A stretch of 64,000 nucleotides of DNA from positions 1 to 64,000 of the forward strand of contig CALDYU010000012.1 in assembly GCA_937944485.1 (NCBI GenBank). Direction: 5' to 3'. The stretch's first letter is position 1, and every line of letters starts with the position of its first letter. Source of the stretch: an uncultured Flavobacteriaceae bacterium. Lineage in GTDB: Bacteria > Bacteroidota > Bacteroidia > Flavobacteriales > Flavobacteriaceae. This document shows positions 48,618-60,000 of this stretch, one piece after another. The position numbers and the translations under genes were made by a program. Below the pieces are notes generated by a model. It saw only the letters and a list, made by a program, of their open reading frames with translations, ran no database searches and was not told where the DNA came from.

Positions 48618-49931
48618 TTAAATGTCTAAGAGAAGTATTTCAGGGGCATCTTTATCATAGTGATAACCTCTCCAAAAAAAACCCGGAGTAGCATATCGCC
48701 ATAAAACTTCACCTTCTTCGCTAACTTCCCAAAAGCCAAAATCACCTTCAGTAATGAGTCTATTTCCATTCGGTAATAGATCAACACCTGATACTTTGCC
48801 TGAAAATAAATTAGTGTCAGTAAAACTCCAAATTAGGTCTGGTTCATTATTTTCATTAGCTGATAAGGATAAATTATCGGGCAATGCTAACTCATATGCA
48901 GTAGATTGTTGGTTAGCGAACCCGTTGGAATAAATTAGTATATTCCCTGATTTGTCATCTTTAAGTAAGTTTGGGTGATGATTTCTATCAAAAAGTCTTG
49001 TTCCCTGCTTGTTTTTATAAGCCCTTGGGTTTCCAAAACGATATACCAAATCCCCTCCATTATTGAAGTTCCCACCAGCACTAGTTTTAGCTTCTTCTGA
49101 AGTTGTGCTATGATCTATAACCCATATTTCACTATAGAAATTGGCGCTTACGTAAATGAGATCTTTTTCTTCATCATATGCAATTCCATTAGCATGACTA
49201 ACATCTCCATCTGAATTTGGCACTTCTAAATAATTAATATCGATTAGTTGTGGATTTTGTGCAATATCTCCATAATTCAGCTTCGTGTTGTCGAAATCTT
49301 GTATTAAATGATCCCACATATGCCATTGCCATACGATCTTATTTGTTGCGGGATTTACTTCAATAACGGCGTCATAAATAATTTCAGTTTGGGCTGAAAA
49401 ACCAATTTCTTGGGCTTCTTGCGCTGACTTTTTCTCCCATGATAAAAAAAGAATATTGCCATTAGGTAGTTCAATGGCATCATGATGGGCAATGTGACTT
49501 TCGTTGGAGTACTCGAAACTCCATTGAATAATGCCATTCTTATCTATGAAAGCAACTACACCACCGAATCCTCCTAGCGTAATTGCAGGCGATTCAGATT
49601 CCAACATAGTTAAGAGTTTTCCGTCAGACAGTAAAAAAGCATCATTACCTAGCCTTTTATCGCTAAGATTCCATTCATAAACAATCTTCGTGGTTTTATC
49701 CATAAGATATACACGGTTCGCTCCTGCATCATTTACCAAAATCAGTCCGTCATACACCTTTTTAGGGGCAAGTACTTCTAGACCTTCTACATCCGGAAAA
49801 ACTAGGCCATTTTCCATTTCTGGCGGATTATCATCTAAAGATTTCATTCCAGAATCATCAGTACATGAAAAGAAGACTGCAACTAAGCTAATCGAGCACA
49901 ATAGATTTATAACATAAAGGAATAATTTCAT
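48618..49931 (-). CDS. Arylsulfotransferase-like (ASST) lipoprotein
   Basis: Lipobox SLVAVFFSC; GLILVNDAGANRVYLMDKTTKIVYEWNL; HHDAIELPNGNILFLSWE; VIEVNPATNKIVWQWHMWDHL. Confidence 0.75.
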   Translation of the reverse strand: MKLFLYVINLLCSISLVAVFFSCTDDSGMKSLDDNPPEMENGLVFPDVEGLEVLAPKKVYDGLILVNDAGANRVYLMDKTTKIVYEWNLSDKRLGNDAFLLSDGKLLTMLESESPAITLGGFGGVVAFIDKNGIIQWSFEYSNESHIAHHDAIELPNGNILFLSWEKKSAQEAQEIGFSAQTEIIYDAVIEVNPATNKIVWQWHMWDHLIQDFDNTKLNYGDIAQNPQLIDINYLEVPNSDGDVSHANGIAYDEEKDLIYVSANFYSEIWVIDHSTTSEEAKTSAGGNFNNGGDLVYRFGNPRAYKNKQGTRLFDRNHHPNLLKDDKSGNILIYSNGFANQQSTAYELALPDNLSLSANENNEPDLIWSFTDTNLFSGKVSGVDLLPNGNRLITEGDFGFWEVSEEGEVLWRYATPGFFWRGYHYDKDAPEILLLDI

Positions 49932-49976
49932 AGCATTTTTATTCTTTAGATATATTTTTTAAAAAAGATACAAAAA

Positions 49977-52900
49977 TTAATTATTTAACTCATGAATATT
50001 AAGCGGACCGTTATTTTGAGTAGCGATTAAAAGAGTTTTCTTGTTTTGCTCTATAAGCATAATGTCTTTGATGTTCCCATTAAGTATGAGGCCAGATTTA
50101 GACCAAGGCATCACTCCATATCCATCACTCTGGTTTGAGATAAGTATTAACCCTGAATAGGCATCTAATCTTGGTGTTTCAACCTCGGTTTCATATATAT
50201 TTCCGGCAATTAGAGCATCTTCATAACCATCATTGTTTAGATCTCTAAAATGCGCGCTAAGTATAGGAAAAAGCTGCGCTTCTTGGGGGAGAAATTTTTT
50301 ATAAAAAGATCCGTCGCCTTTATTAATTAGGAGTACGGAGTTAAATTCATTTGCCTCAGCTTCATACGATGTTTTTAGCTTTTCACCGTAAATGTCGACC
50401 ATGTTGGCATTAGCAAAATCAGAATAGGTTTCGAATTTTTGTTGTATAAAGGGCATTTGTTGCGATGAACATTCTCGACCCCTTATCGGAACGTATGTTC
50501 CATTGTACTGTTTGCTTAAAACAATATCAGGAGTGCCGTTATCATCAAAATCATTTGCAAAAACTTTTAAGGGTTTCTTTTTACTTGCCTTAAATTTTAT
50601 ATTCTGGCCCACATTACCTATTAGGTAATCTGGGAAACCATCTTTATTTATGTCAGTTTCGTGAATTGAAAACCACCACCCTTTTGAGTCTAAAATTCCT
50701 TGTTGATCTTTCTGTCTTTTAAAAAGGCCATTTTCATTTTTAAATAATCCAATAGCACTCCATTCTCCTACAGCCATAAAGTCTTCCCATCCATCGTTGT
50801 TATAGTCCGTAGTTATTAATTCATTAACTATTCCAAATGTTTGGAGTTCGGGTACAATATCTTCTGTTATGTCCCGTAATTCACCATTATTATTTTCCCA
50901 TAAAGTTGAAGGAGCATATTTTGGATAGCCTTTAGGTACGATTCTGTTTCCTACAAGAATATCAAGATCTCCATCTTTGTCGAAATCAATGACATCAACA
51001 GATTTCCCACTTTTAGGATTAAAATTGAGAACTTCTATTGTAGCTCTGGTATAATTGGCATTGCCATCATTGAGGTAAAGCCTGTCAGCATAGAAAGAAG
51101 AATAAGGCTCAAATTCATTTCCTCCGCTTACCACAAATAAGTCTAAATCATTGTCATTGTCAAAATCAAAGAAAATGGAGTTCATATCTTCATGAGTTCG
51201 ATCTTCGATAAAAGCGCTGATATTTTTTCTGCTAAATTTTCCTGAGGAGTTTTGTAAGTATAATGCACCACTTTGTCCGGAAGCACCTCCAATGTATATA
51301 TCATCCAGCCCATCGCCATTGGCATCGCCTTTACTCATAAATGGACCTTGCACAGACTGCTTATAAGGAAGTAAAATTTCTTGTTCAAAATCATCATAAA
51401 AATTTTCTTGATGATCAAAATCAAGCCCTACTTTACGGCTTTTAGAAAATTTAAATACGGTCCTTTTCTTATCTTTTTTTAGTTGCTTGTATTCTTGAGA
51501 ATTTTTTTCATTAAATACAATGGTATTATTTACAGCAACATTGACTTGCTTTTCAATTTTTCCGCTGGGCCATATAACTAAGACAGTATCTACAATTTTG
51601 TGATGTCCTAAACCGAAATGGGCAATATTTTCATGAGCTGATCTATACCCTCTTACTCTTCTAGTTTCAACAGATTGAGATTGATCAGCATATTTAATCT
51701 GTACTTTTGCAAATGATTCTGATAATAGGCCTTTGGTTTTTATTTTTAGATAGTTAGCATTTTCTTTTTCTGAACTAAGGTTTTCGTATAGAAAGCAGTT
51801 GTCGTCAATATTATTAACAATAAGATCAAGATCACCGTCATTGTCGAGGTCTCCTTGGGCGGTTCCATTACTATATGACATATCGGCTATGCCCCATTCT
51901 TTGCCTTGTTCTTTAAAATTGAGGTTGCCATTGTTTTGGAAAAGAATATTTGGCAACTTCTCTGTAGGCATTGCATCATAAAGTTGTTGTTTCATTTCTA
52001 ATGGAACCCTACCCTTGTATTTCACTTTAGCTTCATAAACTTTACGTTGTAGATCATTGTCGAGCGCATATCTTCTGTAACCGTTGGTAATGAAAACATC
52101 TTTATCGGTATCATGATCGTAATCTGACATGAGCACGGACCAACTCCAGTCAGTATTTGCCATTGAAGTAGCTTGAGCGATATTAGAATATTTATTATTA
52201 CCATGATTTAGTTGAAGGGAGTTGTACATATATTGATGCTGAAACCCGGCTTTATTCACTAGATAATCAAATCTATTTACATTCATTGAGGCCATCAAAG
52301 TTTTCGAGCGTACATGGTCATTAGCGGCCATATCAAGTACGAATATATCTTGTTTATTATCATTGTTTATATCGGCTATATCCATACCCATTCCGTAAAA
52401 GGAAATATGATTGGTATATTCCTTTATTTTATCAGAAAATGAACCATCTCCGTTATTAATAAAGAGGGCATCTGGAATATAGTAGTCGCTAGCAATATAA
52501 AAGTCAAGCAAGCCATCTTCGTTTATATCTGATACAGTTAGGCCTAAGCCAAAAATTGGACGTTCAATCCCAGAAGATTGGGTGACATCTATAAATTGCC
52601 CGTTTTCGTTTCTATAAAGGTGAGAACTGTTAAAATATTGCGATTCCGCGTCTTTTTTCACAAGCTTATACAGATTGATAGGATCTACGCCATAGTACTC
52701 ATTCTCGTTCATTACTAAACAGTCTAGATCCCCGTCGTTGTCGTAATCAAAGAATACGGACTGTGTGCTAATGCCCATATCGGCTAAACCATATTTTTCG
52801 GCCTCTTCAATGAAGGTGCCATCATGCTGATTAATCAGAAGTAAATTTTTCCTATCTAAACGCGAGTTAGGTCCACCTTGTGAGACGTATATGTCTAGCC

Positions 52901-53351
52901 AATTATCATTATTGATATCAACAAAAGTGACGCCGTTAGACCAGGTTTTACCATTATTAATCTTTGCGGTATTCGTTATGTCGTCGAATTTGAGTTTACC
53001 CTTATTAATGAATAATCGATTATTTACTTGATTGCCGCAAAAGAATACATCATTAAGTCCGTCGTTTGTTAAATCTGCAATGCCTACCCCTGCACCATTA
53101 TAAAAGTAGTCGAAATTGAATAAGTTTTCGTTTGTGGCAACATCCGCTACAATGCTATTATTAAAGATTAATCCGCTCTGTTGCGCCGTTATTTTGGCAA
53201 AAACTTTTTGAGTTTCTTTCTCCTTTTTCGGAGAAGTTTGGTTCTTTGGGTTTTTTTGCGAGCAGGTGGAAAAAATAATTAGATGAAAGCATGTAATAAA
53301 AAATTTCAAATAAGGAATAATTTTGCTTATTCGAGAACCGAAGTAATACAT
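49977..53351 (-). CDS. FG-GAP/VCBS repeat and ASPIC/UnbV domain lipoprotein (CRTAC1-like)
   Basis: Lipobox IIFSTC; more than 10 DxDxDGxxD calcium-type loops (e.g. DYDNDGDLDCLV, DLDNDGDLDLIV, DFDKDGDLDILV); ASPIC/UnbV-like LGHHKIVDTVLVIWPSGKIEKQ. Confidence 0.9.
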   Translation of the reverse strand: MYYFGSRISKIIPYLKFFITCFHLIIFSTCSQKNPKNQTSPKKEKETQKVFAKITAQQSGLIFNNSIVADVATNENLFNFDYFYNGAGVGIADLTNDGLNDVFFCGNQVNNRLFINKGKLKFDDITNTAKINNGKTWSNGVTFVDINNDNWLDIYVSQGGPNSRLDRKNLLLINQHDGTFIEEAEKYGLADMGISTQSVFFDYDNDGDLDCLVMNENEYYGVDPINLYKLVKKDAESQYFNSSHLYRNENGQFIDVTQSSGIERPIFGLGLTVSDINEDGLLDFYIASDYYIPDALFINNGDGSFSDKIKEYTNHISFYGMGMDIADINNDNKQDIFVLDMAANDHVRSKTLMASMNVNRFDYLVNKAGFQHQYMYNSLQLNHGNNKYSNIAQATSMANTDWSWSVLMSDYDHDTDKDVFITNGYRRYALDNDLQRKVYEAKVKYKGRVPLEMKQQLYDAMPTEKLPNILFQNNGNLNFKEQGKEWGIADMSYSNGTAQGDLDNDGDLDLIVNNIDDNCFLYENLSSEKENANYLKIKTKGLLSESFAKVQIKYADQSQSVETRRVRGYRSAHENIAHFGLGHHKIVDTVLVIWPSGKIEKQVNVAVNNTIVFNEKNSQEYKQLKKDKKRTVFKFSKSRKVGLDFDHQENFYDDFEQEILLPYKQSVQGPFMSKGDANGDGLDDIYIGGASGQSGALYLQNSSGKFSRKNISAFIEDRTHEDMNSIFFDFDNDNDLDLFVVSGGNEFEPYSSFYADRLYLNDGNANYTRATIEVLNFNPKSGKSVDVIDFDKDGDLDILVGNRIVPKGYPKYAPSTLWENNNGELRDITEDIVPELQTFGIVNELITTDYNNDGWEDFMAVGEWSAIGLFKNENGLFKRQKDQQGILDSKGWWFSIHETDINKDGFPDYLIGNVGQNIKFKASKKKPLKVFANDFDDNGTPDIVLSKQYNGTYVPIRGRECSSQQMPFIQQKFETYSDFANANMVDIYGEKLKTSYEAEANEFNSVLLINKGDGSFYKKFLPQEAQLFPILSAHFRDLNNDGYEDALIAGNIYETEVETPRLDAYSGLILISNQSDGYGVMPWSKSGLILNGNIKDIMLIEQNKKTLLIATQNNGPLNIHELNN

Positions 53352-53429
53352 ATCTTTTAAATCAAGGAGTATGGTTGTACTAATTTATGGAATATATTAG
53401 AAAAGGGCTTGGTGAGGGTAGCAAAAAAC

Positions 53430-53459
53430 AAAAAGCCACTTCAATTAAGTGGCTTTTTT
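53430..53459. terminator. Intrinsic terminator downstream of lipoprotein 53480..54424
   Basis: AAAAAGCCACTT-CAATT-AAGTGGCTTTTT. Confidence 0.88.
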
Positions 53460-53479
53460 AAAACGTAATATTATAAATA

Positions 53480-54424
53480 TTAATCTTTGCAGAAATCAAT
53501 AGCTATTGGGCCAGCTTCTACACCTTGATACCCACCAACTACATTTCCGTTAGGGGTGACAATTTCAAAGCCAATTTCACCATAACGATCTCCTGGAAAA
53601 AACCAGTCAGCTGATTGCGTGCCAGAAGGAATAGTGATGGTGCCTGAACCAGTCGACCCATCGTTAGGTGTACAATCACTTTCACCTAAGAAAGTACCAG
53701 CAGCACCTCCATAAGGAGAACACATGCCAATTTCGAGTACGGTACCATCATCTAAAGTGATAGTAATACCTGCACCACCTGAACCTGTATCAGTTTGCCA
53801 TCCATCTCCATAAGAGTCAGTCATGTTGACTGTCCAAACACCAGGTGTTGGAGGTTTCGGAGGGCATACAATAGTAGCGCTATATAAGAATGGCGAGCTA
53901 AAGAATGAACCGGTTAAAGTACCAGTATTATCAGCCGATGAAAATCTACGGCCATCTTTAAGAACCAATTCAAAACGAATAGTAAATCGGTCAGAACCAT
54001 CTACGTTATCATTAGAAATGGGTAACGCAGCTACTAATTCTGGTAAAGTTATAGCATATGTAAATCTAGGTAAACCAAATTCACCAGTTGTAAATGTCGA
54101 CGGATCTAATGTGGTTGCTAACGCTTCTTCAGTAGTAAAATCCGTAGCTCCGTCTGCAACAGAACGATCTAGAAAAGCAACCCAAACTTCTACCGCTTGC
54201 ACTAAATTACCTTTTTCTTGATCTTGAATTTCGGCTTCAACGCTAAAACTTGAATCTGTAGTTCCAATAGGAATTTCATCAGTAATTACATTGACGGTTC
54301 TCAGAATTGCACCTCGAGTAACATCTTCAAAGATTCCATCCACAACCTTATCACCTTCTTCACATGAAGAAATACTTAGTGCGGTTATTATTGCAAGTGT
54401 ATATAGTTGAATTGTTTTTTTCAT
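53480..54424 (-). CDS. SusCD-associated lipoprotein, shared N-module and DSYGDGW-type C-module
   Basis: Lipobox ALSISSC followed by EEGDK; FEDVTRGAILRTVN; C-terminal MTDSYGDGWQTDTGSGG. Confidence 0.8.
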   Translation of the reverse strand: MKKTIQLYTLAIITALSISSCEEGDKVVDGIFEDVTRGAILRTVNVITDEIPIGTTDSSFSVEAEIQDQEKGNLVQAVEVWVAFLDRSVADGATDFTTEEALATTLDPSTFTTGEFGLPRFTYAITLPELVAALPISNDNVDGSDRFTIRFELVLKDGRRFSSADNTGTLTGSFFSSPFLYSATIVCPPKPPTPGVWTVNMTDSYGDGWQTDTGSGGAGITITLDDGTVLEIGMCSPYGGAAGTFLGESDCTPNDGSTGSGTITIPSGTQSADWFFPGDRYGEIGFEIVTPNGNVVGGYQGVEAGPIAIDFCKD

Positions 54425-54453
54425 AGTATTCTAATTTAAATGGTAAAATTGAA

Positions 54454-54480
54454 AAATGCCCACAAAAAATGTGGGCATTT
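54454..54480. terminator. Intrinsic terminator between the two lipoprotein genes
   Basis: AAATGCCCACA-AAAAA-TGTGGGCATTT. Confidence 0.85.
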
Positions 54481-54483
54481 ATT

Positions 54484-55416
54484 TTACTGTTTGGTTAGTA
54501 CAAGAGTAACATCCGCAGATCCTCCGCAACCTCCACCATTTTCGGTGAAAATTAGAGTAATACTAGAATCATCGTTGGGATCATACATGGTCGTAGTGCC
54601 AGCAGGGCCATAAACTATATTAGGAGCGGCGCATGCTAAACCAGTATCAAGATCACCAATTTTTACTTCATCACAGATTAGCTCAAAAGGAAAGTTTCGC
54701 GCGAACCCACCAAATTGTGGATATGCTGTAACAGCAATTTCTCTTGTTGTTCCACCAGTTGCTGTGATTTCAACATTTTCTTCAACAAATACAGTTCCAA
54801 AAATACCACCTGTTGTTTGTGTTAAGGCGTAAGTGCCCGTGAAAGCACCTTCGGGAATAGGACAAATAACGGTTGGTGAATATAAAAATGGAGACCTAAA
54901 GAAGGAACCTGTTAAGGTACCTGTATTATCACCCGAAGAAAATCTACGTCCATCTGATAAAACTAGTTCAAAACGGATTGGAAATTGATCACCACCAGTG
55001 ATATCTGCTTCTGTTCTTCCAACAAAGTTCAATAGTTCTGGTAAGGTTACAGAATATGTAAATCTCGGTAAACCAAATTCACCTGTTGTGAAAGTAGAAC
55101 TTTCAACAGTATCGAAAAGTTGCTCATCAACGTTTGTGCCAGGACCAATTTGCTCGGTATTATCTGCAAAACCAACATAAACCTCTATTTGGTTTACTAA
55201 GGTTCCTTGTTCTTGATCTTGAACTTCAAGCTCAACTATAAAACTACCATCAGCTTGACCTATAGGTAATTCATTAGAAACCAGATTAACAGTTCTTAAA
55301 ATTGCTCCTCTAGTGACATCTTCAAAAATGCCATCAACTACTTTATCAGCTTCCCCACAAGAGTTAAAGGCTGATAAAACCAAGGCTAAAAGCCCAATAA
55401 ATGTATATTTTTTCAT
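54484..55416 (-). CDS. SusCD-associated lipoprotein, shared N-module with a different C-module
   Basis: Lipobox LSAFNSC followed by GEADK; FEDVTRGAILRTVN; C-terminal module GAFTGTYALTQTTGGIFG... unrelated to its neighbour. Confidence 0.8.
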   Translation of the reverse strand: MKKYTFIGLLALVLSAFNSCGEADKVVDGIFEDVTRGAILRTVNLVSNELPIGQADGSFIVELEVQDQEQGTLVNQIEVYVGFADNTEQIGPGTNVDEQLFDTVESSTFTTGEFGLPRFTYSVTLPELLNFVGRTEADITGGDQFPIRFELVLSDGRRFSSGDNTGTLTGSFFRSPFLYSPTVICPIPEGAFTGTYALTQTTGGIFGTVFVEENVEITATGGTTREIAVTAYPQFGGFARNFPFELICDEVKIGDLDTGLACAAPNIVYGPAGTTTMYDPNDDSSITLIFTENGGGCGGSADVTLVLTKQ

Positions 55417-55431
55417 TTCAGTCTTTATATT

Positions 55432-57069
55432 TTAGTTGGCAGGTGGAAACGTAGGAGATGCTGGATTAGTATCCCAGAAAACCTGCGTTGTTAAATCCGC
55501 ACGCTGTGTTAAATTAGCATTTGTTGTTACCTCATTTTGAGGATACAAAAATGTTCTTGGGAATGGACCTGGATCTAATTCCCAATTTGGAGACAAAGTA
55601 GTCGGAAACCCTGTTCTTCTATAATAGTTGTATGCTTCCGCACCACCTCCATATAAGGCAATCCAATATTGCTCAGCAAAGATATTTTCCTTGTCATCGC
55701 CAGTAGCTGCATTAAAGTCAGCAATAGTAGCTGTCACGTAATCAGAAACATCCATAGCAGTTGGTGCAACTGATCCATCAGCATTTCCATCTAAAGCAAT
55801 GAAACTTGCTGCTTTAGCAATGGATTTTTCCATACCCGCTTGCAAGAAAGGAGCAGCATCTCCACCTGTCGCAATTGCGTTTTGCCCTCTCCAAAAATCG
55901 ACATAAGAGGCAAGTAGAATAGGTTCAACACCTGCACCTCCACCACCTAGGCCTAAACCAACGTTGGCAAAAGAATTATCATCAAAACGACCGCCGGCTG
56001 GGTAAACCCCTGAAGCAACTTTTAAGAAACCATCTGGTGGAATACCTTCATCATTACCATGTGATCTTCCCCAATATCCTTGTTCAATAGAACAATAAAT
56101 AAAACCAGCATAATGAGCTGGAGGAACAGCTAGGCTACAAGCAAGTGTTTCTTCATCTTCTGGAGCGTCTGCACCTGGAGTAGCATCTTCCTGACGATAG
56201 AAATAATACCTTAAACGAGGATCATTTCTTTGTAACATATTATTCATTAACCAGTTAGACTCATAACCGCCCGCACCAGTTGGTGTATAGTCGCCAGCAT
56301 AGCTAGGATGACGTGTATCTGGTTGAAGCTCTCTAGTTCCATATGTGAATTGCATATCATCTGCAGTATCACTAATGTAATTATCAGCAGCGATAAGACT
56401 ATTAAAAGTGGCAGAATCACCAGTAGTAATTGCGGCCTTCAATCTAACGGTATTAATAAATCTAATCCACTTTGCTGTATCACCAGCGTAATAAAAATCT
56501 GTGGCACCATTAGTAGCTGGTCCAGAACTTAATAGACTTTCAGCTTCATCTAAAAGTGCTAGAGCACCAGCGTACACTGAAGGGCCGTCATCTAAAAGAG
56601 GAGCAGGAAATTCAGCTGGATTACCCGCTTGGCTCAACGCCGCCTCACCAATATAATCAACTAGTAATAGCAAACTATGAGCTTTCATAGCTTGACCGAT
56701 ACCTACATGAAAATTAAAATTTCCATTACCAACTTCACTATTGTTAATGTCAATAATAGCTTGTGTATTCAAAAAGAGATTACTATAAGTTGTACTCCAT
56801 ACACCACTCATCGTGGCACTTGAGAAGTTGTTGAAATAGTTTCTACCAAACATGTAATCTATTCGAGTTAATTGAGAACCTAAATTATTGAAGGTTGTCA
56901 TATTATTTCGATATCCAAATTGAATAGAGTTAAGTAATAAATTTGGATCTGCCTGATTCGGTGATAAGGCATTCGGACTAACCGTTAGGTCGAGTTCCGT
57001 TGTTTCACACGAATTCAACACTGAACCCGTGATAAAAGCAATCATTAATATTTTTACTAATTTTTTCAT
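55432..57069 (-). CDS. SusD/RagB-family outer membrane lipoprotein
   Basis: Lipobox GSVLNSC; SPNALSPNQADPNLLLNSIQ; IGQAMKAHSLLLLVDYIGEAALSQ; directly follows SusC. Confidence 0.92.
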   Translation of the reverse strand: MKKLVKILMIAFITGSVLNSCETTELDLTVSPNALSPNQADPNLLLNSIQFGYRNNMTTFNNLGSQLTRIDYMFGRNYFNNFSSATMSGVWSTTYSNLFLNTQAIIDINNSEVGNGNFNFHVGIGQAMKAHSLLLLVDYIGEAALSQAGNPAEFPAPLLDDGPSVYAGALALLDEAESLLSSGPATNGATDFYYAGDTAKWIRFINTVRLKAAITTGDSATFNSLIAADNYISDTADDMQFTYGTRELQPDTRHPSYAGDYTPTGAGGYESNWLMNNMLQRNDPRLRYYFYRQEDATPGADAPEDEETLACSLAVPPAHYAGFIYCSIEQGYWGRSHGNDEGIPPDGFLKVASGVYPAGGRFDDNSFANVGLGLGGGGAGVEPILLASYVDFWRGQNAIATGGDAAPFLQAGMEKSIAKAASFIALDGNADGSVAPTAMDVSDYVTATIADFNAATGDDKENIFAEQYWIALYGGGAEAYNYYRRTGFPTTLSPNWELDPGPFPRTFLYPQNEVTTNANLTQRADLTTQVFWDTNPASPTFPPAN

Positions 57070-57097
57070 AATAATTCTGTATAATTTATATCGTTTT

Positions 57098-60000
57098 CTA
57101 GAATGATGCTCTTAAGCTAATACCAAAACGTCTTGCGCTAGGTCCATTTAAGAAGTCAAAACCTTGACTGTTACCTACACCTGCACCTTGAACGTTTGGA
57201 TCAAAGTTGGCGCCATCTGGAGTATTATAAGCATCATACCAAAGGTTAAAGCCTTGAGCAGTTACTGTAAGTGATCCAAAAGGAGTTTTATCTAAGAACT
57301 TAGATGGAAAACTATATCCTAGCGATAATTCTTGCAAGCGTACAACAGAACCATCATAAACTTTAGCTTCTGCAGGGCCAAATAGAATATTACTAAAATA
57401 ATAGGTAGAGTTGTTAATCTGTCTATTATTAGGTACGCCATCGCTACCCTGAACTACACCTGGTAAGATATACGTATCTTCTCTATTTAGTGTTTCAGTT
57501 ATAAGTCCACGTCCTAATAAAGTAGCAATAGTACTTGATAAGATGTCACCACCTTTGATATGGCTTATTTGGAATCCAAGGTTCCAATTCTTATATGATA
57601 ATGAATTTATTATATTCATTACATAATCAGGGTTAGGATTACCAATTACAGGAACATTTCCATCGCGATCAACAGAGGTGTTTACATAATTACCACCACC
57701 ATCAACTTCAAGACGCCCTTGTGCATCTCTACTAAAGGCCGTACCTACAAGTGCGCCTAATTGCTCCCCTTCGATAGATGCGTTACCGCCTAAAAATAAG
57801 GCTCCACTTCCAGCATATATAATAATATCTTGCTCTTGTTCGGTAACTATAAATTTGCTTGTAGTGAAGTTTGCACGAGTATTCCAATTGAACCCACCGC
57901 TTTCATCACTTCTAAACCAATCAACACCTAAATCAGCTTCAATACCATCACCTTCAATTTTACCAACATTACTTTGAGTAGAAGTAAAGCCAGTAGATGG
58001 TGATAAAGGCTCATTTACAATTAAGTTTTTGGTCGTTCTATCAAAATAAGTGAAATCTAAAGAAACACGGTTATCTAAGAATTTAGATTCAAAACCAACT
58101 TCGATTTCTGAAAGTAATTCAGGTTTTAAATCTGGATTAGCTCTCACAGAAGAAATACTGTTCGTTGTAATTTCTCCACCTTCACCAAATACCTGTGTAT
58201 TTTGATTAGCCGTACCAAGAGTTGGGAATAAACCTAAACCTGGAAAGGTTGCCGATTGCCCAATACCTGCTCTTATTTTCAGAAAGTTTAAACCTTTTTG
58301 AGATTTAAGGCCTGAAAATGATGCTGTAGGTAACCAAGCTAAACTGGCTGAAGGATATGTTTGACTGTTATTCTCTGTAGCTAAATTTGATACCCAATCT
58401 GTACGTGTTGAAGCAGTCAAGAATAATTGATTGTCATAATCTAAAGTGGCTTGTCCTAAGATACCAGCAATATTTCTTTTCGCAGAAAATTGAATTGGGC
58501 TCTGGTTAGAAAAATTAAAATGTCTTTGAACACCAAATACAATTTGACCAGTACTTGCAACACCTTGCACATCAAATTCAGTAGATCTTGTTGTAGCACC
58601 TACATTAAAAGTCATACCTAATTTTTCAGATAGATCATAATTACCATTAAGTGCTAAATAATGATCCCAAATGGTGTTGTTATTATCAAAAGTGTTTAGA
58701 AATCCAAAAATAGCTTGTGTAAATTGAACTCCTCCTCTGTTTGAAGATTGCGTATTTCTTTCATTATAAAAATCTAAACCAGCACGATAGGTTAGGTTTA
58801 AATGCTCATTAAGATTGTATTGTAACGAGGCATTCCAGAAGAAACGATTCGTTAATTGACGATACTTAACGTTTTTCGAAGTCCAACGCGGATTGATTAT
58901 ACTATTGTTCTGACGATAGTAAACACTTGAACCATCAATAGGGTTTTCAAAAGGTAATCCATTTAAATCTACAGATCTTGGCGTAAAGAATACAGCTCCA
59001 AAAACAGAAAGACCAGTAGTACCATTACCACGGCTCGCTGCAATAGGAGGAGACTTATAATCTGACCTACTAAAGTTCATTGTTGCACTTACGGTAAACT
59101 TATTCGAAAGTTTAGACCGTCCACCAACTGAAACATTAGTTCTTCTCAACGAGTTGCCAGGAACGAAACCTTCATCATCTAAAAGACCCATGTTTACATT
59201 ATACGTCGTATTCCCGTCTTGAGAAGCTCCATTAATATTAATTGAAGTGTTGGCAATACTACCATCAGTTAGAAAGTTTTCTAAATTCGTGTAAGGTCTC
59301 CAATCATATCGCGCTCCTTGAAATTCAGGAAATGCAGCTCTAATAGAAGCTACCCCAGTAGTAGAATAAGGATGCTCAAGCGTACCGTTAGCATCTATAG
59401 CAGGTTGATTACCCCAACCAGACACACCACCTTCATCAAAACTTGGTCCCCAGTTACTAAAGAACCAACCAAACGATTGGTCGAAACCATTACCATATTG
59501 ATTTTGATAATCAGGCGTCGAAGCCATTTGATTAACAAAATAAGATTGATTTACAGTAATTTCGGTTTTCTTTGCACCACCTGAAGAAGCTCCAGCTTTA
59601 GTTGTAATAAGGATAACCCCGTTCTTACCTTGTGATCCATAAAGAGTAGCTGCAGCAAGACCTTTTAACACTTCTACCTTTGCAATATTATTAGGATCTA
59701 AATCTAAAAATCTAGAAGAACCAGTATTTCCAGAAATAAAACTTCCTGCATTGGTATCACTACTAAAAGGAACTCCATCCACTATAAATAGAGCTTGGTT
59801 ACTTCCACTAAAGGAACTTAAACCTCGAATTACAACGTTGGTTGCAGAACCAGACATACCACCTGCAGAGGTAATTTGCACCCCAGAAGCTTTTCCTGAA
59901 AGTACACGGGCAACATCACCGTCTGCTCTAGACTCTAAATCTTCAGAGCCAACAGAAGATACCGCAAAACCAAGAGCTTTTTTCTCTCGCTTAATACCTT

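Noticed and set aside
53823-54221. 132-aa + strand ORF antisense to the SusCD-associated lipoprotein
   Set aside because: Antisense shadow; a similar shadow ORF occurs over the paralogue (54998..55180), explained by shared coding sequence
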